This document shows positions 34,832 through 45,552 of a DNA stretch of 64,000 nt, piece after piece. The notes under the pieces are model-generated. The model was not told the origin of the DNA and searched no databases. It was given only the letters and a program-made list of their open reading frames with translations. The stretch is from Rhizobium leguminosarum bv. trifolii WSM2297 (GTDB taxonomy: Bacteria > Pseudomonadota > Alphaproteobacteria > Rhizobiales > Rhizobiaceae). A program made the translations under genes and the position numbers. Numbering within the stretch: position 1 is the stretch's first letter; every line of letters begins with the position of its first letter. The DNA is taken from the NCBI RefSeq assembly GCF_000271845.1, contig NZ_JH719395.1, positions 2,323,231 to 2,387,230 on the forward strand, in the 5' to 3' direction.

Positions 34832-36298
34832 TTATTTCCATGGCGCGTCATAAAGAGACCAAACCGGATTATTGATGGCAAGATCCATGTCCCTGGCAAA
34901 GATCGCGAAGCCGTCGTAACCGTGATACGGACCAGAATAATCCCAAGAATGCATCTGACGGAAAGGTATGCCCATTTTTTGGACGGGATATTTTTCCTTG
35001 ATGCCAGAGCCGACGAGGTCCGGGCGAATTGCCTCGATGAATTTCTCGAGTTCGTAGCCGGTCACATCATCGTAGATAAGCGTTCCCTTTTTGACATAGT
35101 GGCCGGTGCGTTCATAATCGTCGCCATGACCAAATTCGTAGCCGGTGCCGACAATCTCCATTCCGAGATCCTCATAGGCGGTGATGACGTGGCGGGGACG
35201 CAATCCGCCCACGTAGAGCATTACACTTTTGCCATCGAGGCGCGGGCGGTACTTCTCGGTCACCCCTTTGACGAGAGGCTGATAGCTGGTCATGAGCGCT
35301 TCGGCCCTGTCTTGCGTCTCCGGCCCGAAAAAGGCGGCAATATTGCGCAAGGAGGCTTCGATCTGGGAAGGACCAAAGAAGTTATACTCCATCCAGGGAA
35401 TGCCGTACTGTTCCTCCATATGCCGACAGATGTAATTCATGGACCGGTAGCAGTGGACGAGGTTGAGTGTGGCTTTTGGCGCACGCTCCACCTCCGCGAG
35501 TGTGGCGTCCCCTGACCAGTTGCCGACCACCCGCAGCCCAATTCCCTCCAGCAGGATACGCGAAGCCCACGCATCGCCGCCGATATTGTAGTCACCTATA
35601 ACGTTAACGTCGAAGAGACCGGATTCGAAATGGGTATCTTTCTTATCGAAAACCCAGTCGCGTATCGCGTCGTTGGCGATATGATGGCCAAGCGATTGCG
35701 ATACGCCGCGAAAGCCCTCACATCGCACCGGCACGATCGTTTTGTTGTGCTCCTTGGCCTTCTTGCGCGCCACAGCTTCTATGTCGTCTCCAATCAATCC
35801 GATTGGACACTCGGACTGCAAGCTGACACCATTGTTCAGTGGAAACAATTCCTCGACTTCGTCGATGAGCTTCTCGAGCTTTTTATCGCCACCAAAAACG
35901 ATATCCTTTTCTTGAAAATCGGACGTAAATTGCATGGTAACGAAGGCGTCGACACCTGTCAGGCCGAGGTAATAGTTGCGGCGCTGCGACCAGGAATACT
36001 GCCCGCAACCGACGGGTCCATGGGATATGTGGACCATGTCCTTGATCGGCCCCCACACGACACCCTTCGAGCCGGCATAAGCGCAGCCGCGAACGGTCAT
36101 CACGCCCGGAATGGACTTGATGTTCGATTTCACGTCGGTCTCGCAAAGCGTATCTGAGTCCTGCTCGATTGCCTCTCTGCCCTTTGCGACACCAAGATGC
36201 TTTTTGCGGCGCTTAGCCGTCTTATCCGGGTACCGCGAGAGTACCTCGCCTATAAGCCTTGTGTTAAAGTCTTTATCGTTCTCGTAATCGAGGCTCAT
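34832..36298 (-). CDS. nifD: Nitrogenase MoFe protein alpha chain NifD
   Basis: From ATG 36298 ([12 protein letters not shown]) the protein has 488 residues. Landmarks are [10 protein letters not shown] and [14 protein letters not shown] with P-cluster cysteines, [20 protein letters not shown] with the FeMo-co cysteine, and [16 protein letters not shown] with the cofactor histidine. An in-frame ATG 16 codons upstream adds a non-conserved tail. It lies 87 bases after nifH. Confidence 0.97.
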   Translation of the reverse strand: MSLDYENDKDFNTRLIGEVLSRYPDKTAKRRKKHLGVAKGREAIEQDSDTLCETDVKSNIKSIPGVMTVRGCAYAGSKGVVWGPIKDMVHISHGPVGCGQYSWSQRRNYYLGLTGVDAFVTMQFTSDFQEKDIVFGGDKKLEKLIDEVEELFPLNNGVSLQSECPIGLIGDDIEAVARKKAKEHNKTIVPVRCEGFRGVSQSLGHHIANDAIRDWVFDKKDTHFESGLFDVNVIGDYNIGGDAWASRILLEGIGLRVVGNWSGDATLAEVERAPKATLNLVHCYRSMNYICRHMEEQYGIPWMEYNFFGPSQIEASLRNIAAFFGPETQDRAEALMTSYQPLVKGVTEKYRPRLDGKSVMLYVGGLRPRHVITAYEDLGMEIVGTGYEFGHGDDYERTGHYVKKGTLIYDDVTGYELEKFIEAIRPDLVGSGIKEKYPVQKMGIPFRQMHSWDYSGPYHGYDGFAIFARDMDLAINNPVWSLYDAPWK

Positions 36299-36385
36299 CG
36301 GCCTTTCCTCTCTCGAAGGTTCGAATGGAACCCCACAAGGCGGCATGGGTGTTCGACCACCGCGCCTGGTCCGCGTCCCCCGCCT

Positions 36386-37273
<888 letters not shown>

Positions 37274-37356
37274 TCATACTTCCTTCACGTGTTTGACTGA
37301 CCGAAATGATGCCGCGACATCGCACGCGGCTGGTTCCGTCGCAGCCGCAGAACAAC

Positions 37357-37372
37357 TTCAAGAGCCGTGCCA
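37357..37372 (-). promoter_or_regulatory. Sigma-54 promoter of nifH
   Basis: The minus strand reads TGGCACGGCTCTTGAA, matching the -24/-12 form TGGCAC-N5-TTG. It lies 84 bases before the nifH start. The -12 box has TTGAA instead of TTGCA/T, a mild deviation. Confidence 0.8.
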
Positions 37373-37457
37373 ATTGAAGGGATTGAGGAGCGGATTGGAC
37401 ATTGGTTGTTGTTGCAAACATTTAGCGGAATAAAATGCCGGACCAGAGTATGCTGCT

Positions 37458-37473
37458 TGTCACAAAGCCGACA
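37458..37473. promoter_or_regulatory. NifA upstream activating sequence for nifH
   Basis: TGTCACAAAGCCGACA fits TGT-N10-ACA exactly and lies about 86 bases upstream of the nifH -24 element, a normal distance for NifA. Confidence 0.8.
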
Positions 37474-37650
37474 AAGACGACGACAGATGTCGTACATATG
37501 TCATGAGGCCCAGAATAGGCCGCAGAGTCTAAGCCCCAATGCCATCTACTTCAGTCGAATGAGCTGCATTTCACGCAAATGCCGCCAATCGTGGCGTTCC
37601 GCAATAAAACGAAGCCGTGCTGCATCCCGCCAAGCACATGCAGCCACCCC

Positions 37651-37666
37651 TGTCGCAAACCTGACA
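37651..37666. promoter_or_regulatory. NifA upstream activating sequence 1 for fixA
   Basis: TGTCGCAAACCTGACA fits TGT-N10-ACA, about 75 bases before the fixA -24 element. Confidence 0.75.
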
Positions 37667-37670
37667 AAGC

Positions 37671-37686
37671 TGTCGCACTGTCGACA
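37671..37686. promoter_or_regulatory. NifA upstream activating sequence 2 for fixA
   Basis: TGTCGCACTGTCGACA fits TGT-N10-ACA and is two helical turns (20 bases) from the first site, suiting cooperative NifA binding on one face of the DNA. Confidence 0.75.
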
Positions 37687-37738
37687 TCTGACTAAGCCGT
37701 CGCCCCGAAACACGCAAGGTAACCAACGCGCGATAGGT

Positions 37739-37756
37739 TCGGCACGACGAGTGCTA
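37739..37756 (+). promoter_or_regulatory. Sigma-54 promoter of fixABCX
   Basis: TCGGCACGACGAGTGCTA contains GG and GC separated by ten bases, the invariant spacing of -24/-12 promoters, and lies about 48 bases before the fixA start. Confidence 0.75.
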
Positions 37757-37803
37757 GGACTGGCCCGTATACAAACCTACACTCTGTGGAGCCCAGGAAC
37801 AGC

Positions 37804-38652
37804 ATGAATATCGTCGTCTGCATAAAACAAGTCCCTGACTCCGCCCAGATCCGGGTTCATCCGGTTACGAACACCATCATGCGCCAAGGCGTGCCGACAA
37901 TCATCAACCCTTACGACCTTTTCGCCTTGGAAGAAGCACTCAGACTGCGTGACCGCTACGGGGGTGAAATTACTGTTCTTGCCATGGGCCCGCCGATGGC
38001 GAAACAAGCGCTGGAGAAAGCTCTGGCACACGGGGCAGACCGAGCTGTGCTCCTGAGCGACCGTCGCTTCGCCGGATCAGACACGTTGGCGACTTCGTTT
38101 GCTATCTCGCGAGCAATCGCGAACCTTGGCCTTCGCCGTGCGCCTGAAATCGTCCTGACCGGTAAGCAGACGATCGACGGCGATACCGCTCAGGTAGGCC
38201 CTGGGATTGCCAGGCGTCTCGACCTGCAACAACTGACCTACGTAACGAAAATTGTTTCGGTCGATCTCCGTGCCCGAGAGATTACGGTGGAGCGCCGCTC
38301 GGAAGGTGGCACCCAAACGTTGAAGAGCCGACTACCATGTTTGATCAGTGTCCTTGAAGGCGGCAACGTCATCCGTCGCGGATCTGTCGCTGACGCATTG
38401 CGTGCCGCGCGAACGCAAATCGAAAGCTGGCGTGCAGCCGACGCCGGTATTGTGGAGATAGCTAAATGCGGATTGAGCGGATCGCCGACGGTCGTCAAGC
38501 GCGTATTCGCGCCCACCCCACGGGCTGAAAGAGCAATCCAGATCGGAGCAATTGGAAACGAGAGCGGTCGGCTCGCTGACGAAGTAATCGCATCGATCTT
38601 CGAGCACCAACCCGCGTTGGAAGCGAGCATTCAACCCAACGGGCTCACGTGA
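37804..38652 (+). CDS. fixA: Electron transfer flavoprotein beta-type subunit FixA
   Basis: From ATG 37804 ([18 protein letters not shown]) the protein has 282 residues and matches the ETF beta family, with [16 protein letters not shown] and [17 protein letters not shown]. FixAB with FixCX bifurcates electrons to supply low-potential reductant to nitrogenase. It is the first gene of fixABCX, divergent from nifH. Confidence 0.95.
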   Translation: MNIVVCIKQVPDSAQIRVHPVTNTIMRQGVPTIINPYDLFALEEALRLRDRYGGEITVLAMGPPMAKQALEKALAHGADRAVLLSDRRFAGSDTLATSFAISRAIANLGLRRAPEIVLTGKQTIDGDTAQVGPGIARRLDLQQLTYVTKIVSVDLRAREITVERRSEGGTQTLKSRLPCLISVLEGGNVIRRGSVADALRAARTQIESWRAADAGIVEIAKCGLSGSPTVVKRVFAPTPRAERAIQIGAIGNESGRLADEVIASIFEHQPALEASIQPNGLT

Positions 38653-38668
38653 AAAACAAGGAACGAAC

Positions 38669-39793
38669 ATGGAAACCCGAGAAGCTGAAGCGCAGTCTCC
38701 AATCGTCAGCCGTGCCAGCGCTAGGAAGGAATTGCCAAAACATTTCCGTGACAATCGGCACGTCTGGGTCTTCATCGAGCTGGAACGAGGTCAAGTGCAC
38801 CCCGTTTCTATCGAGCTGCTCGGCGAAGGGCGCAAGCTTGCCGATAAGTTGGGCGTTCAACTGGCAAGTGTTGTCATCGGGCCTGTAGAGGGGGGCGGAA
38901 CTCGGTCAGCCATTGCAGAGGCGTTCGCTTACGGAGCCGATTTCGCCTACCTCGTCGAATCACCCCTGTTATCAGACTACCGAAACGAGCCGTTCACCAA
39001 AGCTCTCTCAGATCTTGTCATCCTTCATAAGCCGGAAATTCTGCTTCTTGGCGCCACCTCGCTGGGGCGAGATCTCGCCGGTTCTGTGGCAACGACTCTG
39101 GAAACGGGGCTTACAGCGGATTGCACCGAATTGGACGTCGATGCGGACGGCTCGCTTGCAGCCACCCGGCCGACATTTGGCGGTTCGCTGCTGTGCACGA
39201 TTTACACTCTCAACTGTCGCCCGCAAATGGCGACAGTGCGCCCCCGTGTCATGGCGCCCCCCCGTCGGATGACCAACGCGATCGGCTCTGTCATTCGACA
39301 TGATCTGATGATGATCGAGGATGAGATTGTCACAAAGGTACTCGAGTTCCTTCCGGATGGACAATCGGAAACGATTAGCCTCGCCTATGCCGACATCGTG
39401 GTCGCCGGTGGGCTTGGTATCGGCACCGCCGAGAACCTGGAGCATGTGATGGTTCTAGCAAGGACGATTGGTGGTGAATATGGCTGCTCTCGACCTTTGG
39501 TTCAAAAAGGTTGGATGGGGGTTGATCGGCAGATCGGCCAAACGGGTCAGACGATCCGGCCCAAGCTTTACCTAGCGGCTGGCATATCAGGGGCAGTCCA
39601 ACATCGGGTGGGTGTCGAAGGTGCTGACTTAATCGTTGCCATCAACACTGACAGCAACGCCCCCATCTTTGATTTCGCACATGTCGCAGTTGTGGCTGAT
39701 GCTATCGCTCTTCTCCCGGCGCTGACCGCGGCGTTCGCTAGGCGACTAGCGCCGTATACCCAAACGATGCAAGTAGAGAGGTGCCACCTATGA
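38669..39793 (+). CDS. fixB: Electron transfer flavoprotein alpha-type subunit FixB
   Basis: The 374-residue protein has an N-terminal ETF domain ([20 protein letters not shown]) and a C-terminal FAD-binding domain with [20 protein letters not shown] (about 290-310). Its stop overlaps the fixC start (ATGA). It is the partner of FixA. Confidence 0.95.
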   Translation: METREAEAQSPIVSRASARKELPKHFRDNRHVWVFIELERGQVHPVSIELLGEGRKLADKLGVQLASVVIGPVEGGGTRSAIAEAFAYGADFAYLVESPLLSDYRNEPFTKALSDLVILHKPEILLLGATSLGRDLAGSVATTLETGLTADCTELDVDADGSLAATRPTFGGSLLCTIYTLNCRPQMATVRPRVMAPPRRMTNAIGSVIRHDLMMIEDEIVTKVLEFLPDGQSETISLAYADIVVAGGLGIGTAENLEHVMVLARTIGGEYGCSRPLVQKGWMGVDRQIGQTGQTIRPKLYLAAGISGAVQHRVGVEGADLIVAINTDSNAPIFDFAHVAVVADAIALLPALTAAFARRLAPYTQTMQVERCHL

Positions 39794-41097
39794 GGGCCGA
39801 GAAATTCGACGCGATCGTAGTCGGGGCGGGTATGTCGGGCAATGCGGCCGCCTATGCGATGGCCAGTCGCGGCCTGAAAGTAGTGCAGTTGGAACGAGGC
39901 GAGTACCCAGGTTCCAAGAACGTTCAAGGAGCGATACTGTACGCCGACCCGCTGGAGAAGATCATTCCAAAATTCCGCGATGACGCGCCTCTTGAACGGC
40001 ATCTGGTCGAGCAGCGATTCTGGATCATGGACGGCACGTCGCATACAGGAATTCACTATCGCTCTGACGACTTTAACGAGCCGAGGCCAAACCGATACAC
40101 GATCATCCGCGCCCAGTTCGACAGATGGTTTTCGGCCAAGGTGCGTGAGGCAGGATGCACCGTTCTCTGCGAGACATCCGCCACTGGACTCCTCAAGGAC
40201 TGGAATGGCAACGTGACCGGCATCGTCACCGACCGCCACCGCGATACCATTCGCGCCGATGTCGTGGTGCTTGCCGAGGGGGTGAACGGCTACCTCGGAA
40301 CAAAAGGGCGTTTGCGTGAAATTCCCAAGCCCGACAGCGTCGCACTTGCCGTGAAAGAGATGCATTTCCTGCCGGAAGATGTTATCGCAGACCGCTTCGG
40401 CCTGACCGCGGACGAAGGCTGTGTGATCGAGGCAGGCGGGACTATCACTCGCGGAATCCCAGGGCTTGGTTTTCTTTATACCAACAAGGAGTCTATCTCG
40501 ATCGGGGTAGGATGCCTCGTTTCCGGCTTGGCGGCAGCCAGCGAAAGGCCATATGATATCCTTGAAGCCTTCAAGCACCATCCTTCGATCCGGCCATTGA
40601 TCGCCGGATCTGAGGTAAAGGAATATGCTGCGCATCTCATTCCAGAGGGGGGCGCCACGGCTATCCCCCAGCTCTTTGGCAATGGATGGGTTGTGGTTGG
40701 AGACGCGGCCCAGTTGAACAATACTGCACATCGCGAGGGTTCGAATCTCGCAATGACATCAGGTTACCTGGCCGGGCACGCGATCGCCGAAGTTAGGAGT
40801 CGTGGCGGCTCGATGATTAGAGATAACCTATCGCTTTACAAGAGACTGCTCGATGAGTCCTTCGTCATCAAAGACCTGACGAAGCATAAAGACCTGCCGA
40901 GATTTCTCCATGCGAACAGCCAGAGCTTATTTGTTTCCTATCCGAAGTTGATATCTCAAGCGGCGCAAAGTTTCGTCCGCGTCGACGGAGCTTCAAAACT
41001 CGATAAGGAAAGGGCCACGTCTGCCTCCTTCTTGAAAGCCCGATCCGGGTGGGGACTAATTTCAGACGCAGTCCGGCTTGCCCGCGCGTGGTACTAA
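39790..41097 (+). CDS. fixC: Flavoprotein-quinone oxidoreductase FixC
   Basis: From ATG 39790 the protein has 435 residues: an FAD-binding GxGxxG ([19 protein letters not shown]), [20 protein letters not shown] near the C-terminal FAD site, and a C-terminal amphipathic region. It passes electrons between FixAB, quinone and FixX at the membrane. The ATGA overlap with fixB marks translational coupling. Confidence 0.95.
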   Translation: MRAEKFDAIVVGAGMSGNAAAYAMASRGLKVVQLERGEYPGSKNVQGAILYADPLEKIIPKFRDDAPLERHLVEQRFWIMDGTSHTGIHYRSDDFNEPRPNRYTIIRAQFDRWFSAKVREAGCTVLCETSATGLLKDWNGNVTGIVTDRHRDTIRADVVVLAEGVNGYLGTKGRLREIPKPDSVALAVKEMHFLPEDVIADRFGLTADEGCVIEAGGTITRGIPGLGFLYTNKESISIGVGCLVSGLAAASERPYDILEAFKHHPSIRPLIAGSEVKEYAAHLIPEGGATAIPQLFGNGWVVVGDAAQLNNTAHREGSNLAMTSGYLAGHAIAEVRSRGGSMIRDNLSLYKRLLDESFVIKDLTKHKDLPRFLHANSQSLFVSYPKLISQAAQSFVRVDGASKLDKERATSASFLKARSGWGLISDAVRLARAWY

Positions 41098-41109
41098 AAG
41101 GATACCCAG

Positions 41110-41406
41110 ATGAAACCCATCGTTAAACAGCGTGTCGAAGACAAGCTTTACCAGAACCGATATTTGGTTGACTCAGGCCGCCCCCACATAAAGATTCTCA
41201 ATCGCCTATTTCCGAGCAGTAACCTAGTCGCATTAACGCAAGTCTGTCCGGCAAAATGTTATCAGCTGAACGACAGAGGTCAGGTCACGATCGTCTCCGA
41301 TGGCTGCTTGGAATGTGGGACATGCCGTGTGTTATGCGAACCCGAGGACGAGATTAGCTGGAATCATCCGCGAGGCGGGTTCGGGGTACTCTTCAAGTTT
41401 GGATGA
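41110..41406 (+). CDS. fixX: Ferredoxin-like protein FixX
   Basis: The 98-residue protein has a cluster-binding region CPAKCYQL and [17 protein letters not shown], then [15 protein letters not shown], the FixX ending. It is 12 bases after fixC. It completes the FixABCX complex. Confidence 0.95.
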   Translation: MKPIVKQRVEDKLYQNRYLVDSGRPHIKILNRLFPSSNLVALTQVCPAKCYQLNDRGQVTIVSDGCLECGTCRVLCEPEDEISWNHPRGGFGVLFKFG

Positions 41407-41585
41407 CCAACTTCTTCTCCAGGTCGTTCGAGCCATTCCGAGGGCCAATGCAGGCAAGCAAAGCTTGACGAACCGGCTGGTGGTCGCCCTACCATTTTGT
41501 AACTTTTGTTGACCTTCGAAGTCCAGTATGTAGCGCAGAGGACGGTCCACGAACTGTCCCGGGTGCCCAACGCGCGCTCCCCCCA

Positions 41586-42692
41586 GTGCTGAAATGGAGC
41601 GGTCCTGTGGTTAGATCAACTGATGAGACGGTGCCGGAATCCGCATTGCGGTCAGGTGCTGAAATTGTCGGAGAAAGTCCCGCACTCAAGGAGGTCTTTG
41701 AAATCGCTAAGGTTGTCGCACGCAGCAACTCACCGGTGCTGTTGAGAGGTGAAAGCGGCACGGGCAAAGAATTCTTCGCAAAGCTGATACACGAGTCCTC
41801 GTCACGCCGAAGAAGGCCCTTCGTGAAGTTGAACTGCGCTGCGCTCTCGCCGGGCGTACTGGAATCAGAACTCTTCGGGCATGAGAAGGGCGCCTTCACC
41901 GGCGCCGTCGCTGCCAAAGCAGGTCGTTTTGAAATGGCCGACGGTGGAACTTTGCTGCTCGACGAAATAGGAGAAATTTCTGGGGAATTTCAAGCCAAGT
42001 TGCTACGCATCTTGCAGGAAGGCGAACTCGAGCGTGTCGGCGGGACGAGGACCTTGAAAATAAATGTCAGGCTGATTTGCGCGACCAACAAGGATCTTGA
42101 AACGGCCGTGGCGGCGGGAGAATTCAGAGCCGATCTATATTATCGGATCAATGTCGTACCCATCACTTTGCCACCTCTCCGGGAACGCGGCGGTGACATC
42201 CCGCGGTTGGCCGAGAATTTCCTTCAGCGTTTCAATAGGGAAAACGGGCGTTCGTTAAGCTTCGCACCCTCGGCACTTAATATCCTGTCGAAATGCGAGT
42301 TCCCCGGCAATATTCGCGAGCTGCAGAACTGCGTACAGCGGACCGCAACGCTCGCCCGTTCAAGCGTGATTGTTCCTGACGATCTCGCCTGTGAACAAGG
42401 CCGATGCTATTCCCGGATCCTCAAAAAGGTGGTTGCCGAGCAAGTCGGCAAAGGCGCAGTTCACGGGCTCGCTCGAGATGAAACCGTATCAATGATAAAG
42501 CCGCGTGACGCCGCCGCATTCGCACCCAAAACCGAGATGAAACGGTTCGGTGTTATCGATAAGCAAGAGTTGGAAAATGCGATGGCGACGGCTGGGTGGG
42601 TTCAGGCTAAAGCTGCGCGGCTCCTTGGCGTTACGCCGCGACAGGTCGCTTACTCCTTGCGCCGGCACGGCATAGAGCCAAAAATCTTCTAG
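41586..42692 (+). CDS. nifA: NifA activator lacking the N-terminal GAF domain
   Basis: The frame opens at GTG 41586 and encodes 368 residues: AAA+ domain with GESGTGKE, GAFTGA (sigma-54 contact) and DEIGEISGEFQAKLL, then a linker and a C-terminal helix-turn-helix (AKAARLLGVTPRQVAYSLRR). The four-cysteine motif C-x11-C-x19-C-x4-C of oxygen-sensitive rhizobial NifA is exact (KCEF, QNC, LAC, GRC). Usual NifA has 520-580 residues with a GAF domain first; here only 180 bases separate fixX and the start, too few for it. Truncated NifA is known from R. leguminosarum bv. trifolii. The exact start is uncertain; no clear ribosome site is seen. Confidence 0.88.
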   Translation: MLKWSGPVVRSTDETVPESALRSGAEIVGESPALKEVFEIAKVVARSNSPVLLRGESGTGKEFFAKLIHESSSRRRRPFVKLNCAALSPGVLESELFGHEKGAFTGAVAAKAGRFEMADGGTLLLDEIGEISGEFQAKLLRILQEGELERVGGTRTLKINVRLICATNKDLETAVAAGEFRADLYYRINVVPITLPPLRERGGDIPRLAENFLQRFNRENGRSLSFAPSALNILSKCEFPGNIRELQNCVQRTATLARSSVIVPDDLACEQGRCYSRILKKVVAEQVGKGAVHGLARDETVSMIKPRDAAAFAPKTEMKRFGVIDKQELENAMATAGWVQAKAARLLGVTPRQVAYSLRRHGIEPKIF

Positions 42693-42870
42693 CAACCTCG
42701 TCATCGACGCGGGCCTTGTACGGCAGGTCGCGCCAAACAGACTCCGGAAATTCTCCCCCCCGGAAAGGACTTCGAAGTGACCCTGTCATGTCTCCGAGAC
42801 ACCCTGAGCAAAGAGGTCTAAAGCGCACAACGAAGCGCATGCCCGGTTGGAAAAGTGAGGTTTCTCGGGC

Positions 42871-42886
42871 TGGAATAGCTCTTGCT
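42871..42886 (+). promoter_or_regulatory. Sigma-54 promoter of nifB
   Basis: TGGAATAGCTCTTGCT has GG and GC ten bases apart with a good TTGCT -12 element, 39 bases before the nifB start. No exact TGT-N10-ACA site is seen nearby; a shorter TGTCTCCGAGACA palindrome lies at about 42790. Confidence 0.65.
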
Positions 42887-42924
42887 CGCAGAACTAAGTT
42901 TTCAAGCGTCATTGGAGTTCATCG

Positions 42925-44013
42925 ATGTCCACAGGGATGAATAAGCGTAGGACCACCAGCATAGCACCTGCCGCCCGCAAGTCGGAGGTAAAAACGCTCG
43001 GTGACTGTGCATCGTCGTCCCGTGGCAGTTCAAAGGCGAATGTTATGGATCCAGCGATCGTTGAAAAGATCAAAGATCACCCTTGCTTCTCGCGCGAAGC
43101 GCATCTTTATTTCGCGCGGATGCATCTCGCGGTCGCATCAGCTTGCAACATCCAGTGCAACTACTGCAATCGAAAATACGACTGCGCGAATGAAAGCAGG
43201 CCAGGAGTAGCATCACGTAGGCTCACTCCCGACCAGGCGGTGCGCAGGGCCATAGCGGCGGCCAGCCAAGTGCCTCAACTTTCGGTCGTGGGTGTCGCCG
43301 GGCCAGGAGATGCGTGTTACGATTGGAAGAAGACAAAAGCGACGCTAGTCGCGATCGCCCGGGAAATCCCTGACGTCAAACTTTGCATCTCTACTAATGG
43401 CCTCGCACTTCCCGAACATGTCGACGAGGTTGTCGACATGAATGTCGGGCACGTAACAATCACGATCAATATGGTAGATCCGACGATCGGAAGGAAGATC
43501 TACCCCTGGATATTCTATAATGGCCGCCGCTACGTCGGCATCGAAGCGTCGAGAATCCTTCACGAGAGGCAAATGCTGGGGCTCGAAATGCTGACGGAAC
43601 GCGGGATCCTCACCAAGGTCAATTCGGTAATGATCCCGGGCGTCAACGACGAGCATCTCGTCCAGGTTAACAAGTCGGTCAAGGACAGAGGAGCGTTCAT
43701 GCACAACATAGTGCCTCTGATTTCGGAGCCTTCACACGGTACTTATTATGGTCAGACTGGTCAGCGTTGTCCTGCGCCTTTCGAACTGACCGCGCTTCGG
43801 GATCGGCTTGAAGGCACCACGGAGGTGATGCGCCATTGCCGGCAATGCCGGGCGGATGCAGTCGGTCTGCTCAGTGATGATCGCGCAAATGAATTCACAA
43901 TGGATCAACTCGCGGCTGCAGCGACCTACGACAGTGGCAAGCGCCATGCATATCGCCAATTAATTGAGCGCGATCGACGCGGCCAAACATTGGAAGCAAA
44001 AACGCGACCATAG
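42925..44013 (+). CDS. nifB: NifB radical SAM FeMo-cofactor precursor synthase
   Basis: The 362-residue protein contains the radical SAM cluster motif CNIQCNYCNRKYDC (about 73-86) and further NifB cysteines near the end (TGQRCPAP, MRHCRQCRADAVG). It makes NifB-co, the iron-sulphur-carbide core of the cofactor. Most rhizobial NifB proteins carry a C-terminal NifX-like domain; here the frame stops early and that domain is out of frame (next entry). The catalytic part is complete, as in natural short NifB proteins of other organisms. Confidence 0.93.
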   Translation: MSTGMNKRRTTSIAPAARKSEVKTLGDCASSSRGSSKANVMDPAIVEKIKDHPCFSREAHLYFARMHLAVASACNIQCNYCNRKYDCANESRPGVASRRLTPDQAVRRAIAAASQVPQLSVVGVAGPGDACYDWKKTKATLVAIAREIPDVKLCISTNGLALPEHVDEVVDMNVGHVTITINMVDPTIGRKIYPWIFYNGRRYVGIEASRILHERQMLGLEMLTERGILTKVNSVMIPGVNDEHLVQVNKSVKDRGAFMHNIVPLISEPSHGTYYGQTGQRCPAPFELTALRDRLEGTTEVMRHCRQCRADAVGLLSDDRANEFTMDQLAAAATYDSGKRHAYRQLIERDRRGQTLEAKTRP

Positions 44014-44240
44014 CAGTCGCCCCAGCGCAGTCTATCGGTGCGCTCCGTATTGCTGTGACAACGGAAGGCGGAGGCCGGATCAATGAACAGGTCAGCCATG
44101 CACAGGAAATACAGTGTCTCTCAGTCAATCAACTGCTTAAGATCAGCAATGAACCCCAGGGAAAGCCTGCAGCACGGGCAGTTCAGGCAACGGGCGCCTT
44201 TCGCCGCGCCTACATCGAACAGGCAATCGGCGATCATTAG
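44004..44240 (+). pseudogene. nifB: Frameshifted, deleted NifX-like tail of nifB
   Basis: Directly after nifB, in another frame, is TIAVAP, then LRIAVTTEGGGRINEQVSHA, the start of the NifX/NafY-like domain, and much later RRAYIEQAIGDH, close to its end. The frame change lies at AAAAACGCGACC near 44000-44010. About 50 residues between the two parts are missing. So a former C-terminal domain was lost in two steps. Confidence 0.75.
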
Positions 44241-44312
44241 GCAGCAGATATTAGCGTCGACGCATTCGTAGCGCGAGTTGACAAACACTTTGACTGAACT
44301 AGGAGCTGAAAC

Positions 44313-44507
44313 ATGGCCTTCAAAATCATCGCCTCGCAATGCGCCCAATGCGGCACATGCGAATTTGAGTGTCCCTCAGGCGCAATCAGTTTCAATAATG
44401 ACAAATTCGTTGTCGATCCTAAAACATGCACAGAGTGCAGAGCTGAGGTGGGCGGCCCCAAATGCCGAGCCATTTGCCCCATTCCGAACACTTGCGTCCC
44501 TGCCTAA
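44313..44507 (+). CDS. fdxN: Bacterial-type ferredoxin FdxN
   Basis: The 64-residue protein has two 4Fe-4S sites: CAQCGTCEFECP and CTECRAEVGGPKCRAICP, the second with the long loop typical of nif-linked ferredoxins. It can pass electrons to nitrogenase or NifB. Position after nifB is standard. A GGAGCTGAAAC ribosome site precedes the ATG. Confidence 0.94.
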   Translation: MAFKIIASQCAQCGTCEFECPSGAISFNNDKFVVDPKTCTECRAEVGGPKCRAICPIPNTCVPA

Positions 44508-44643
44508 GCAGTGACAAAAAATGGCTCGCCTGCGGAAGTATTTTCGCGCAGGCGAGGCTCCTGCTCGGCAGCGAGGAGGAGGTATCGGGTCGCGCGACTG
44601 CGGAACAGAACAGATCTCACGTGTGTACAAGGAGGCGTGGTCA

Positions 44644-44844
44644 ATGAAAGCGATGATACGGAGAAATGGGGTAGGCTTGTCGATCTATATCTCCAAAAAG
44701 GATGTAGAGGAGCCGGTTGTCGCCGTGGAGAATGAAGACCTGTGGGGCGGGCTTGTATTGGTGAGGAATGGATGGCTCCTCGCCCTCCCGCACTTGCCGC
44801 TGAATGCCTGCTTGCCCCTTACAGTCGAGGCGAGGAAGCAATGA
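44644..44844 (+). CDS. nifT: NifT/FixU family protein
   Basis: From ATG 44644 the protein has 66 residues: MKAMIRRNGVGLSIYISKKD, then EEPVV and LWGGLVLVRNGWLLALPHLP, matching NifT/FixU. An AAGGAGG ribosome site lies about 12 bases upstream. Its function is unclear in the literature; it is often found after nifB-fdxN. A fragment of nifZ is not certain in the 137 bases before it. Confidence 0.85.
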   Translation: MKAMIRRNGVGLSIYISKKDVEEPVVAVENEDLWGGLVLVRNGWLLALPHLPLNACLPLTVEARKQ

Positions 44845-44929
44845 TCAAACAGGGGTCGCGCTTGTGACCTTCGACGGGCGATAGAAGTGATCTCGTTGGC
44901 CGCCGTGAACGACATCAATCAGTGGCACG

Positions 44930-45476
44930 CAGGCCATGATGGCACGGGGCGAACTCGCGCCGCTGATGACGTCTTGCGCGAAGACGAGAGTTGGCGGCCC
45001 CTTTCATGATAACGGTGTCGCCGGGCCTGAGTGTCGGCACGGGTTGCTCTATTTAGGCCAAAAATGCCACGCCAACTCATCGCGCCGTCGGGTACCATGG
45101 GTGTGGTTATTCCGGAAAGCCTATCCGCCCCCAGTAAAGGGGGTGGTTTTCCAGTGGCCATGGGAAACCGCCGACCGGCAGCGTTCGCCGCATTGGGATC
45201 GCCCGCGTGATCGAGACATCTTCGTGGAGAGGCAAGTCTCATCGATAAAATAAGTGTCAATCGGCGTCCAAAAGTTGCACGCCGAAACACAAAAATCAGC
45301 CTGGCGGGGTCGAGATCGAGCTGACCATCAAACCAAGCCTGCCGCTGTTTCAAAAGTTCGTCGGGCTCCGGCTCCCTTGGTAGCGACCAACACATGATGG
45401 AACCCGCGATTCTTTTAGCGCTTCTTCCGCCGTCTATCACAGCTCCGAGTGCCTGCCCTCTCTGGGAAGAGAGCAC
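44930..45476 (-). pseudogene. IS630-family transposase remnant between nif and nod genes
   Basis: Minus-strand pieces in changing frames: PDELLKQRQAWFDGQLDLDP, ARLIFV, FIDETCLSTKMSRSRG, CGERCRSAVSHGHWKTT, LSGITTPMVPDGAMSW and GDTVIMK. They follow the order of an IS630 transposase of the same kind as at 1090-1400. Both ends are missing. It fills the gap between nifT and nodJ. Confidence 0.75.
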
Positions 45477-45552
45477 CCTCGGATGATAAAGACGGCCTGC
45501 CTACCCAGGAAAGCCATAACCACGATCCCCGCTTACGCTCTGCCAATGATCG

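Noticed and set aside
39568..40731. 387-codon open frame antisense to fixB and fixC
   Set aside because: FixB and FixC are unmistakable on the plus strand; no motif in the antisense product.
44508..44643. nifZ fragment between fdxN and nifT
   Set aside because: A faint GSEEEV stretch recalls the nifZ end, but nothing else fits; not enough to call.
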